The notes: generated from the letters alone by a model not told the origin. Numbered from the stretch's first letter, positions 8,036 through 15,467 are shown. The stretch is 18,939 bases of DNA from Firmicutes bacterium UBA5774 (GCA_002418625.1 DIEM01000021.1:1-18939), one strand, 5' to 3'. Numbers and translations are program-made.

Positions 8036-8467
8036 GTGTTGATCACGGCAATCAGGACAGGATTTATAAAAGCGTTGAAAACGGCCTTCACATTGCTGAA
8101 GGTCGTTCTTCCCGTCTATGCCGCAGTCGTTGTGATTAGGCATTCGCCGGTGATGCCTTTTCTGGAGGATGTTTTTTCACCGGCCATGAGGTTTTTCAAT
8201 CTGCCGGGTGAAGCGATCATCCCGCTCATAACAGGGGTATTTACCGATGAGTACGGCACGATAGCCGTTATGAACACATTGTCCTTTACATCCGCCGAGA
8301 TCACCACAGTGGCGATGATGGTCCTGATTGCTCATACGATACCGGTCGAGGCGGCCATCGCACAGAAGATCGGGCTGAATGTCGCAAGATTCACTGTCTA
8401 CAGAATCGTTATGGCGATACTGACCGGCATGCTGGTTGGCTGGCTGGGAGGTGTGTTTTCATGGTAG
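8036..8467 (+). CDS. Gate-domain (nucleoside recognition) membrane protein, first of a pair
   Basis: A 143-residue hydrophobic protein that resembles the N-terminal partner of Gate or nucleoside-recognition-domain pairs (relatives of SpmA/SpmB and YjiH). Seen are an amphipathic start (FIKALKTAFTLLKVVLPVY), then FFNLPGEAIIPLITGVFTDE with the GxxxxxP.I.G pattern of Gate domains, a central helix ITTVAMMVLIAHTIPVEAAI, and a last helix ending GMLVGWLGGVFSW. GTG at 8036 is the likely start, with GAAGG at 8021-8025. The frame runs open upstream into asnS, but that part is non-homologous, charged sequence. It starts 29 bases after asnS and overlaps the next gene by 7 bases. Substrate and role are unknown; nucleoside transport is only the historical domain name. 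Confidence 0.82.
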   Translation: MLITAIRTGFIKALKTAFTLLKVVLPVYAAVVVIRHSPVMPFLEDVFSPAMRFFNLPGEAIIPLITGVFTDEYGTIAVMNTLSFTSAEITTVAMMVLIAHTIPVEAAIAQKIGLNVARFTVYRIVMAILTGMLVGWLGGVFSW

Positions 8468-8952
8468 AGACACTTAAGGTTATCGGGCTTGATATCCTGA
8501 ATGGATCCGTCAGCATCGTCTTCAGTTTTCTTAAGATCCTGATCCCGCTCATGATCATCGTTGAGATCCTTATAGTGTACAAGGTCATTGAAAAGCTCTC
8601 CGACAGGCTGCAGTTCATATCCAGGGCATTGAGAATACAAAAGCAGTCTATTTTTCCGCTGCTGGTCGGAGTGGTGATGGGAGTGACTTATGGTGCGGGA
8701 ACGCTGATGGAGATCGGCAAGAACACGCCGATTCCGAAGAAGGATTTCGCGTTGATAGGCATATTCATATTCATATGCCACGGCATCATTGAGACGTCAT
8801 TGATATTCTGGGTAGCGGGAGCGAATATCTGGGTGATTTCATTTGGGCGCCTTTTCCTCGCGTTCATCATCACTTTTATTGCGGCAAGGATACCGGCCAT
8901 AGACCGTCTTGGAGATGCGGCGGGACCATCCGAAACGTCCCGTGAGCCTTAA
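8461..8952 (+). CDS. Gate-domain (nucleoside recognition) membrane protein, second of a pair
   Basis: A 163-residue membrane protein with about four hydrophobic helices: SIVFSFLKILIPLMIIVEIL, SIFPLLVGVVMGVTYGAG, FALIGIFIFICHGIIETSLI and ISFGRLFLAFIITFIAARI. GVTYGAGTLMEIGK and HGIIETSLIFW are the conserved-looking polar stretches, and the second resembles the Gate motif repeated in such proteins. GGGAGG (8446-8451) precedes the ATG by 9 bases. The gene overlaps the end of its partner by 7 bases, so translation is probably coupled and the two likely form a heteromeric complex. It is the last gene of the unit; the next begins with its own promoter. No clear terminator is visible behind it. Function is unknown. 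Confidence 0.82.
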   Translation: MVETLKVIGLDILNGSVSIVFSFLKILIPLMIIVEILIVYKVIEKLSDRLQFISRALRIQKQSIFPLLVGVVMGVTYGAGTLMEIGKNTPIPKKDFALIGIFIFICHGIIETSLIFWVAGANIWVISFGRLFLAFIITFIAARIPAIDRLGDAAGPSETSREP

Positions 8953-8991
8953 GAATCGACCATGCATGCAAGCGCCGGAGGTAAAATACTT

Positions 8992-9019
8992 TTGCTATTT
9001 AAAAACCACAATGATATAA
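8992..9019 (+). promoter_or_regulatory. Extended -10 promoter of the EF-G-like gene
   Basis: TTGCTA (8992-8997), 16-bp spacer, TATAAT (9014-9019) with an extended -10 TG at 9011-9012 (TGATATAAT). Predicted start near 9026 gives a leader of about 37 bases to the ATG at 9063, with AGGGAGG at 9046-9052. Confidence 0.72.
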
Positions 9020-9062
9020 TATCACTGCTACGTGAAAATTAAAATTAGGGAGGAAGCGTTCT

Positions 9063-11021
9063 ATGAAAGGTTATGCTAGCGACAATATTAGAAACGTTGC
9101 ACTTGTTGGACACGGAGGCTGTGGGAAAACGACCTTGATCGAAGCGGGACTGTTCGCGACGGGTGTCGTTAACAGAATGGGTAAAGTCGAAGACGGAAAC
9201 ACAGTTTCCGACTATGACAAAATGGAGATCGAAAAGGGATATTCCATCAGCACATCGGTCGCCCCTGTCGAATGGAAGAAAGCCAAGATCAACTTTATCG
9301 ATACTCCGGGTTATTTTGACTTCATCGGGGAGGTCAACTCGGGGCTGCGTGCCTCTGAAGGCGCGGTCATCGTTGTCGATGCGTCCGCTGGCATTCAGGT
9401 CGGAACCGAAAAGGCCTGGAAATCCTGTAAACAGTATAGCATGCCAACCTTCTTCCTGATAAATAAGATAGATAAGGAAAACGTCGAAGTCGATCAGGTG
9501 ATCTCGGATCTGCAGGCAAAATTCGGATCCTCTCTGGTGCAGCTCACTGATCCAATCGCCGACGATGTTAAAGAGGCCCTGATGGAAGCCATCGCTGAAA
9601 GCGATGAAGAGCTTCTCGAAAAATATTTTGCCGGTGAAGCGTTCACGGATGCTGAATTCAGCAACGGATTGCTGAAGGGCGTCGCGGCCGGCAATATCGT
9701 TCCCGTCATTACCGCTTCAGCGGCGGATGGAAGAGGCGTCAAGGAATTCATGGATATGCTCCTGAAATATGTGCCGCTTCCGAAGGATCACCCGGCATAT
9801 AAGGCGACAGATGCGAAGGAAGAGGAAATCGAGGTCAAGTGCTTGGAGGCTGCGCCACTTTCCGCATTTGTGTTCAAAACGATCGCCGACCCGTTTGTTG
9901 GAAAGATTTCGATCATGAAAGTGATTTCCGGAAAGATCACAGCCGGAACCGAGGTATATAATTCAAAGACCGAAAAAAATGAAAAGATTGGCGCGATGTT
10001 CTATCTGCGTGGAAAGCATCAGGAAGAGACATCCTCGGCGGCGGCAGGCGATATCGTAGCCGTATCCAAGCTCCAGCATACGCAGACCGGAGATACACTC
10101 TGCGAGAAGGCACACAGCATCAAATATCCGGCGGTCGAGTTTCCGGAGCCATCCCTTTTCATGGCTGTCGAGCCCAAGGCGAAAGGCGATGAGGAAAAGA
10201 TCAGTTCGGGACTCCATAAGCTCATGGAAGAAGATCCCTCATTCATAATGACGAGAAATACCGAAACCCATCAGACTCTGATCGGCGGTCAGGGCGACAT
10301 CCAGATCGGCATCATCTGTGCGAAGCTGAAGGAAAAATTCGGCGTCGCCGTCAACATGGTCGATCAGAAGATCGCTTACAGGGAAACCATCAAGGGAAGC
10401 TCCGACGTGCAGGGCAAGCATAAAAAGCAATCAGGTGGGGCAGGGCAGTATGGCGACGTGCATATCAGATTCTCCCCTTCCCAGGAAGATTTTGAATTTG
10501 CTGAAGCCGTTGTCGGAGGCTCGGTGCCAAGACAATATATCCCGGCTGTCGAAAAAGGACTCAGAGAATGCCTTGAGAAGGGCGTTCTGGCAGGATTCCC
10601 CGTCGTTCACATCAAGGCGGTCCTGTATGATGGATCCTACCACGATGTCGACTCCAATGAAATGGCCTTCAAGGTCGCCGCTTCCCTGGCCTTCAAGAAA
10701 GGGATCGCGGAAGCGAAGCCGATACTTCTTGAGCCGATCATGCATGTCGAAATCGTCGTTCCCGATGAATACATGGGAGACATCATGGGCGACATGAACA
10801 AGAGAAGAGGCAAAATACTCGGCATGGAGCCCCAGGCCGGCGGTGAGCAGAAAGTCATGGCCGAAGCGCCGATGGCTGAAATGTTCAAGTACGCCATCAT
10901 TCTGAGATCCATGACACAGGCTCGCGGTACCTTTACGATGAAATTCGACAGGTACGAGGAAGTGCCGATGCATCTGGCTGAAAGGATTATCTCCGAAGCC
11001 GCAGTGAAGCATGAAGATTAA
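9063..11021 (+). CDS. Elongation factor G-like translational GTPase (FusA2/EF-G2 type)
   Basis: A 652-residue translational GTPase with the five-domain EF-G layout. G1 is GHGGCGKTT (16-24) instead of the canonical AHxDAGKTT. G3 is DTPGYFDF (80-87), with Tyr84 where canonical EF-G has the catalytic His. G4 is NKID (134-137), and G5 is near TASAADGRG (218-). Domain II begins near 267 (LSAFVFK). Domain IV has GSYHDVDSNEMAFKVAASLA, and domain V has VPDEYMGDIMGDMNKRRGK. The G' insert between NKID and the DEELLEKY helix is about 40 residues shorter than in EF-G, which explains the length against about 690. These traits match the EF-G-like paralogues found beside a canonical fusA in many bacteria, whose role is unclear. 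It stands alone between its own promoter and terminator, not in a str operon, which fits a paralogue. Annotators often name such proteins fusA. Confidence 0.9.
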   Translation: MKGYASDNIRNVALVGHGGCGKTTLIEAGLFATGVVNRMGKVEDGNTVSDYDKMEIEKGYSISTSVAPVEWKKAKINFIDTPGYFDFIGEVNSGLRASEGAVIVVDASAGIQVGTEKAWKSCKQYSMPTFFLINKIDKENVEVDQVISDLQAKFGSSLVQLTDPIADDVKEALMEAIAESDEELLEKYFAGEAFTDAEFSNGLLKGVAAGNIVPVITASAADGRGVKEFMDMLLKYVPLPKDHPAYKATDAKEEEIEVKCLEAAPLSAFVFKTIADPFVGKISIMKVISGKITAGTEVYNSKTEKNEKIGAMFYLRGKHQEETSSAAAGDIVAVSKLQHTQTGDTLCEKAHSIKYPAVEFPEPSLFMAVEPKAKGDEEKISSGLHKLMEEDPSFIMTRNTETHQTLIGGQGDIQIGIICAKLKEKFGVAVNMVDQKIAYRETIKGSSDVQGKHKKQSGGAGQYGDVHIRFSPSQEDFEFAEAVVGGSVPRQYIPAVEKGLRECLEKGVLAGFPVVHIKAVLYDGSYHDVDSNEMAFKVAASLAFKKGIAEAKPILLEPIMHVEIVVPDEYMGDIMGDMNKRRGKILGMEPQAGGEQKVMAEAPMAEMFKYAIILRSMTQARGTFTMKFDRYEEVPMHLAERIISEAAVKHED

Positions 11022-11040
11022 TTAGGCATGAGTTGAAACA

Positions 11041-11095
11041 AGGGGCTGCCTCGATGATATTGCAATCATTTTGAGGCGGCTCCTTTTGCTTTTTC
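11041..11095 (+). terminator. Strong rho-independent terminator of the EF-G-like gene
   Basis: Arms 11041-11052 (AGGGGCTGCCTC) and 11073-11084 (GAGGCGGCTCCT) form 12 pairs with two G-T pairs. An inner extension, GATGAT (11053-11058) with ATCATT (11065-11070), continues the stem after a two-base bulge. TTTTGCTTTTT follows. It lies 19 bases after the stop. Confidence 0.85.
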
Positions 11096-11119
11096 AGCGC
11101 GCTTTCTATTTCTCCAATA

Positions 11120-11163
11120 TTTAGCATATCTTTAGTTTTTTTTAAGTTTGTTTTAAGTTTAGC
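11120..11163 (+). promoter_or_regulatory. Four tandem 11-bp units, candidate OmpR/PhoB-family operator
   Basis: TTTAG at 11120, TTTAG at 11131, TTAAG at 11142 and TTAAG at 11153 are spaced exactly 11 bp apart. TT-AG is identical in all four units and the following TTT is shared by the last three. Direct repeats of one helical turn are the usual target of OmpR/PhoB-class regulators. The array covers about -60 to -17 relative to the predicted start and replaces a recognisable -35 box. An OmpR-type regulator is encoded at 13039-13749. The region is T-rich, so some chance periodicity is possible. Confidence 0.5.
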
Positions 11164-11167
11164 GGAA

Positions 11168-11173
11168 TATACT
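11168..11173 (+). promoter_or_regulatory. -10 element of the small protein-SSS1 operon, no -35 box
   Basis: TATACT (11168-11173) is the best -10 in the 200 bases between the EF-G-like terminator and the first ATG. At 16-18 bp upstream there is only T-rich repeat sequence without a TTGACA-like box, which suggests dependence on an activator. The predicted leader is about 45 bases and contains a short GGGCG-GAAG-CGTCC hairpin (from about 11184) before the ribosome binding site AGGGAGG (11211-11217). Confidence 0.5.
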
Positions 11174-11224
11174 GTATCCAATGAGGGCGGAAGCGTCCCC
11201 AAAAATTGCAAGGGAGGAATGAAA

Positions 11225-11458
11225 ATGTCAAGACCTAAAATGTCTGGCAAGACAAAAGCAATCTGGACCTTATTGATTATCGGCTTCATGGCAATGGAAT
11301 TTCCCGGCGTACTTTTCTTTCAGAAGGTTTCTGAACCCTTCATCTTTGGATTACCGTTCATCTATGGCTACATAATATGCATCTGGGTATATATGTGCGC
11401 CATACTGCTGTATGCCTACAGGACGAACTGGGGACAGAACGGAGGAGGTGAAAAATAA
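11225..11458 (+). CDS. Small two-helix membrane protein, probable accessory subunit of SSS1
   Basis: A 77-residue protein with a basic, cytoplasmic-looking N-terminus (MSRPKMSGKTK), a first hydrophobic helix (IWTLLIIGFMAMEFPGVLFF), a short loop with EPFIFGLP, a second helix (FIYGYIICIWVYMCAILLYA) and a polar tail RTNWGQNGGGEK. Start 11225 is chosen because AGGGAGG (11211-11217) is 7 bases away; an ATG at 11219 is only one base from it. Its TAA shares a base with the ATG of SSS1 (TAATG), so the two are translationally coupled. Small proteins of this size and topology (for example the DUF3311 and DUF997/YhdT types) often precede sodium:solute symporters. I cannot assign this one to a named family with certainty. 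The inferred role is assembly or activity of SSS1. Confidence 0.8.
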   Translation: MSRPKMSGKTKAIWTLLIIGFMAMEFPGVLFFQKVSEPFIFGLPFIYGYIICIWVYMCAILLYAYRTNWGQNGGGEK

Positions 11459-12933
11459 TGGGAAATAATGTGACTGCATTATTGATCATTGGATTGTTTA
11501 TGCTGATTCCGCTGGCCATGGGCGCCATTGCGAACAAAAAATCCATGCCGACTACAGAGGACTTTTTCGTTCAAGGCAGGGGAATGGGCTCGATTGCCGT
11601 ATTCTTCACGGTTGCCGCCACCTGGTGGAGCGCGTTCGCGTTCATGGGCTCCAATGCGTATTTCTACCTCAAAGGCCCTTTGTATTGGACCGCTATCGCC
11701 TGGAATATCCTGTTCGGCGTATTGTATTTCCTTGTTGGGAAGAGGATCTGGCACTTCGGAAAGCTCAACGGCTACATTACCCCAAAAGATTTTTTCAAGC
11801 ATCAGTACGGATCTGAAGCGCTTGGAAACATCGTTGCGATCGTCATGCTCGTGTTTACGCTGCCGTATCTGCAGATACAGCTGACAGGCGGCGCGTACCT
11901 GATCGAGGTCGCGTCAGGCGGCTTGATCCCGTTCAAGCTGGCGGCGCTGATGTTTTATCTGGTCATCATCATCTATGTCTGGTCCGGAGGACTCAGGGCA
12001 GTTGCCTGGACAGACATATTCTACGGCGTGCTGCTGTTTTTCGGCATGATCTACGGCGGTATCTATATCGCTAATCTGCTTGGCGGGCCGGCTGAAATGT
12101 TCCAGCAGCTTGCGGCAGCCAAACCAGAGAATCTAGTGCTGGCAGATGGCGCATGGATGGGTTGGCTGGCAATGTTCATTGTCACTCCTGTCGGAGCGTT
12201 CATGGGTCCCCAGCTGTGGACCAGATGCTATGCCGTCAAATCGGGCAGACTTTTCAACCTGATGCCGTTCCTGCTCGGATTTGCTGCAATCGCTTACGTC
12301 GGCTCCATGCTCGTCGGAAACTCCGCGGTCATACTTGAGCCTACGATCGAACAGGCGGACAAGGTGCTGCCTGTCATCCTGTTCAAATACGCGCCATTTG
12401 TACTTGCTTCTCTGATCATCGCCTGCGGCGCCGCTGCGGCAATGTCGACGGCGAATTCCCAGATCCACTCCATGTCCGCGATCTATACGGTTGATATCCA
12501 CAGAACATATATCAACAAGAACATGTCGGAACGCGGCCTTGTGTGGGTCGGAAGATGGTGCATCCTGGTGCTTTCCGCAGTCGCTTATGTCATGGCCTTG
12601 TATGTGCCTGGCCTGCTGGTCACCATCGGACTCGTGGCGCTGGCCGGTACCGGACAGGTGCTGATCCCTACGGTTGGCGCGCTGTTCTGGAAGAGATCGA
12701 CGACTGCAGGAGCCATTGCCGGACTGGTTGCCGGCGTATTCTTCCTGTGCCTGTTCACTTTCGTTCCGGGATCCACTCCAGGACCATTCGCGGCAGGCGG
12801 AGGCGGTCTGCTGTCCCTGATCCTCAATCTGATCGTCTTTATCGTGGTCAGCCTGGTCACCAAGCCCAGACCTCAGGCGCTCATGGATGAGATCGACAAG
12901 CAATATGATGAATTTTATACACTGAAAGGCTGA
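11458..12933 (+). CDS. Sodium:solute symporter family transporter (SSS1)
   Basis: A 491-residue inner-membrane symporter of the SSS (PutP/PanF/SGLT) family, expected to couple sodium entry to uptake of an organic solute. About 13 hydrophobic helices are visible. Family marks are TTEDFFVQGRGMG after the first helix, FTVAATWWSAFAFMGSNAYF, QLTGGAYLIE, GGLRAVAWTD (177-186), and AAAAMSTANSQIHSMSAIY with Ser330-Thr331, the position of the Na2-site Ser/Thr in this family. GGAGGAGG (11441-11448) gives strong translation, and the start overlaps the stop of the small membrane gene. A perfect hairpin terminates the unit. The family placement is firm, but the substrate (pantothenate, proline, carboxylates or other) cannot be read from sequence. 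It is a close paralogue of the gene at 15578-17056. Confidence 0.93.
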   Translation: MGNNVTALLIIGLFMLIPLAMGAIANKKSMPTTEDFFVQGRGMGSIAVFFTVAATWWSAFAFMGSNAYFYLKGPLYWTAIAWNILFGVLYFLVGKRIWHFGKLNGYITPKDFFKHQYGSEALGNIVAIVMLVFTLPYLQIQLTGGAYLIEVASGGLIPFKLAALMFYLVIIIYVWSGGLRAVAWTDIFYGVLLFFGMIYGGIYIANLLGGPAEMFQQLAAAKPENLVLADGAWMGWLAMFIVTPVGAFMGPQLWTRCYAVKSGRLFNLMPFLLGFAAIAYVGSMLVGNSAVILEPTIEQADKVLPVILFKYAPFVLASLIIACGAAAAMSTANSQIHSMSAIYTVDIHRTYINKNMSERGLVWVGRWCILVLSAVAYVMALYVPGLLVTIGLVALAGTGQVLIPTVGALFWKRSTTAGAIAGLVAGVFFLCLFTFVPGSTPGPFAAGGGGLLSLILNLIVFIVVSLVTKPRPQALMDEIDKQYDEFYTLKG

Positions 12934-12957
12934 TGCCAGGCATAAAAGACGAATAAT

Positions 12958-13008
12958 AAAAGCATGCTTCTCCATATTCCTGATGGAACAATGGAGAAGC
13001 ATGCTTTT
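12958..13008. terminator. Bidirectional terminator between SSS1 and the response regulator
   Basis: Arms 12958-12975 and 12991-13008 form an 18-bp perfect stem with a 15-base loop, and the loop holds a further TTCC/GGAA pairing. TTTTT follows on the plus strand, and the A-run at the left edge gives a U-tract for the opposite direction. It lies between two convergent genes, so it probably serves both. Confidence 0.88.
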
Positions 13009-13038
13009 TGATGGAGGTACAGGCTCCGGCGATCCGAA

Positions 13039-13749
13039 TCAGCCTTCAAGCAGCTTATGGTTGAATTTATAGCCGACACCGCGGATACTCAGAATATACT
13101 TGGGGTTGTCGGGATTGGATTCGATTTTTTTTCTGAGATTGCTGATATAGACCATGACGGTCTTGGAATCCCCTTCAAGCGCATTGGTTTTCCAGGCAAG
13201 TTCGAACAGCTGATCCATGCTGTAGATACGTTTGGGGCTTTTGATCAGAATCTGCAAAATATCGAATTCTTTTGCGGTAAGTGTCACTGAACGGCCATCG
13301 GCCAGAATCTCCCGGTTGGCGAGATTGACGGTCAGGCCGGGCATTTCGTAGATACATCGCGACAGGTCGTTTTCTTCAGAGATCCGGCTTCTGCGAAGAT
13401 GAGCCTTTATCCTGGCAATCAATTCCCCCGGGAGGAAAGGCTTTGTCATATAATCATCACCGCCCACGGACAGCGCTATGATCTTGTCGATTTCCTCGGA
13501 TTTGCAGCTCAGGAACAGCACGGGTGCATTCGAAGCGGAACGGATCTTCAGGCAAAGCTCGATGCCTTCAATATCCGGAAGCATCACATCCAAAATGATC
13601 AAATCGACATTGTTTTCGGACAGGACATCCATAGCTTCCCGCCCGCAATATGCCGACAGAGGACAGAAGCCCTCCTTGAGCAGGTAGGATCGGATCAGTT
13701 CATTGATTTCCTTTTCATCATCTACTATCAGAATTTTTTCTCCGGGCAT
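13039..13749 (-). CDS. OmpR/PhoB-family response regulator
   Basis: A 236-residue DNA-binding response regulator. The receiver domain (4-120) has the acidic pair Asp10-Asp11 (ILIVDDE), phosphoacceptor Asp54 (LIILDVMLPD), switch Ser81 and Lys103 (YMTKPF). The C-terminal winged helix (about 140-232) has LTAKEFDILQILIKSPKRIY, a recognition helix region with SKTVMVYISNLRKKIE, and the wing IRGVGYKF. AAGGAGG lies just before the ATG, and its first bases overlap the stop codon of the kinase gene 11 bases upstream, so the pair is one operon and probably coupled. Proteins of this class bind 11-bp direct repeats as dimers; a candidate target is at 11120-11163. The inducing signal is unknown. Confidence 0.95.
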   Translation of the reverse strand: MPGEKILIVDDEKEINELIRSYLLKEGFCPLSAYCGREAMDVLSENNVDLIILDVMLPDIEGIELCLKIRSASNAPVLFLSCKSEEIDKIIALSVGGDDYMTKPFLPGELIARIKAHLRRSRISEENDLSRCIYEMPGLTVNLANREILADGRSVTLTAKEFDILQILIKSPKRIYSMDQLFELAWKTNALEGDSKTVMVYISNLRKKIESNPDNPKYILSIRGVGYKFNHKLLEG

Positions 13750-13760
13750 ATTGGACCTCC

Positions 13761-15467
13761 TTAATCGTTATAGACCGGTATGGTGAAAGTCAGCGTGCTG
13801 CCTTTGCCAAGGTGGCTTTTTACGTGTATCGTCCCGTTGTGGGCGTCAATGATCTCCTTTGAAAGCGTCAGGCCGAGGCCGCTTCCGGCGGGCGTGCCGG
13901 AGCTGGCACTGCCTTGGGCGCGGTAAAAACGGGAAAAAATATTTGGAAGATCCTCAGGGGAGATGCCGGCGCCATTATCAGACACGCTGATATAGATGCT
14001 GTTTTTTGTTTTATCCAGGCCGCATCTTACAAATATTTTCCCGTTCTTCTGGGAGTATTTAATGGAATTGAAAAGAATATTGCTGAAGACCTGATCGATC
14101 CTTTCGGGATCGGCAATGATGCTGATGTTGGCAAGCTTGGAGCGGTCGATCGAGGAGCTCAGCCGAAGGCCTGCATTTTTGACGTCGAGGCTGTATTTAC
14201 CGATCAGCCGGAGCGCGAGCTCCGCCGGATCCAATTCCATGAATTCGAAGGAAAATTGTTTTGTTTCAAGCTTTGACAGCTGAAAGAGATCCTGTATGAG
14301 GGTTTCCAACGTCAAAGCCTTTGAAAAGATTGTGTTGATGGCCGCTTGCTTTTCTTTTTCGTCCGATATCGTGCCATCCTTGATGGCGTTTATATATCCT
14401 AAAATCGATGTGACTGGCGTTTTGAGTTCATGGGAGACATAGGACAACAGCCGTTGGCGTGCCTGTTTTGATTGTATCAGCTCATTCTCGACTGTTTTCA
14501 TCAAAGTGACGTCCCGGATGGAGCCCTCGATGGCCACGGGCACGCCATAGTCATAAATGACGGAATTGTTGAATTCCATCCATCTGATCGTGCCGTCTTT
14601 ATGATACCATTTGAATACTTTTGGATCATCACCGTCCTGATTCGGGTCGAATATCGTCTTGATCTGGTCATGCTGATCCGGCTCGGTGATCTCTATATAC
14701 AACCTGGGATTATTATAGAATTCCTTCGGCGCATAGCCGGTGACCTTTTCCGCCGAAGGGCTGATATAGGTCAGCGACGGGAACGGCTGCAGCTGGTAGT
14801 AGAATATGATATCCGCCGCATTTTCTGCTATGACCTTGAAAAGTCTTTCCGCTTCGGCGGCGGTATTGTTCATCTTCTGGACATAAATGATCAGGATACA
14901 GAAATTGAGGCTATTTGATAAAACGATCTCCAATAAATAGAATGATCCGGTATCGGTATAGAGCGTCTCGAAGATCGACAGGCTTGCCTTGCTCAGGCCC
15001 CACAGCACAAAGATGATGATGGCAAGGCCTTTTTCAAAGTCGGCGATATCCCAGTATTTGAGAATAATGTAACAGAGCGAGAATGTCATGATCACCTGGT
15101 AAAGCGATATTGGAAGGAATATGCCGTAAAGGTCGAATCCGTAAACAATGCCGATGACGTTCCATATGATCAAATAAAGGGAGAACCGGATCCAGTATCC
15201 GGGGATCTTCCTGTGCATGAACGCATAGCCGCCGAAAAGCAGAAAAAGGATGTTGAGCATATCAAAGGCTTTCCGGATCTCAAGCAGCGTCCCGGAGCCC
15301 GTATTTATGTACTGGATCAGAAACATGAGGCTGAATGAATAAAGGACCCAGCACAGCCCCCAATACTGTATGAAGCGTTCCTGGCTGCGCACGAACATAT
15401 AGAGATACGCGAGCGATATAAGGAAGGTGAAGACTGTAAAACTGGTTAAAAGAGAAGGAAGATACAT
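13761..15467 (-). CDS. Membrane PAS sensor histidine kinase
   Basis: A 568-residue hybrid-free sensor kinase. The N-terminal 200 residues contain about seven hydrophobic helices joined by short loops, with no large extracellular domain; I do not recognise this as a named sensor family. A PAS domain with C-terminal PAC-like strand follows at about 205-322 (ADIIFYYQ, TYISPSAEKVTGY, KWYHKDGTIRWMEF, IEGSIRDVT). HisKA has the H-box SYVSHELKTPVTSILGY with His at about 346. HATPase_c has the N-box NILFNSIKYS, DNGAGI, FSRFYRA and GSGLGL (about 528-533). The ATG at 15467 has AAGAGG 5 bases upstream; an in-frame GTG at 15473 would lie inside that site. It is transcribed with the response regulator and diverges from SSS2, with 110 bases between them. 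The likely signal is membrane-borne or the transported solute; this is inference. Confidence 0.93.
   Translation of the reverse strand: MYLPSLLTSFTVFTFLISLAYLYMFVRSQERFIQYWGLCWVLYSFSLMFLIQYINTGSGTLLEIRKAFDMLNILFLLFGGYAFMHRKIPGYWIRFSLYLIIWNVIGIVYGFDLYGIFLPISLYQVIMTFSLCYIILKYWDIADFEKGLAIIIFVLWGLSKASLSIFETLYTDTGSFYLLEIVLSNSLNFCILIIYVQKMNNTAAEAERLFKVIAENAADIIFYYQLQPFPSLTYISPSAEKVTGYAPKEFYNNPRLYIEITEPDQHDQIKTIFDPNQDGDDPKVFKWYHKDGTIRWMEFNNSVIYDYGVPVAIEGSIRDVTLMKTVENELIQSKQARQRLLSYVSHELKTPVTSILGYINAIKDGTISDEKEKQAAINTIFSKALTLETLIQDLFQLSKLETKQFSFEFMELDPAELALRLIGKYSLDVKNAGLRLSSSIDRSKLANISIIADPERIDQVFSNILFNSIKYSQKNGKIFVRCGLDKTKNSIYISVSDNGAGISPEDLPNIFSRFYRAQGSASSGTPAGSGLGLTLSKEIIDAHNGTIHVKSHLGKGSTLTFTIPVYND

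Noticed and set aside
11184..11199. Riboswitch in the leader of the SSS1 operon
   Set aside because: Only a five-pair GGGCG/CGTCC hairpin in a leader of about 45 bases; too small for a known aptamer.
12133..13002. Minus-strand open frame of 289 codons opposite SSS1
   Set aside because: It runs antisense to SSS1, is rich in Gln, His, Arg and Ser without domains, and crosses the terminator hairpin.
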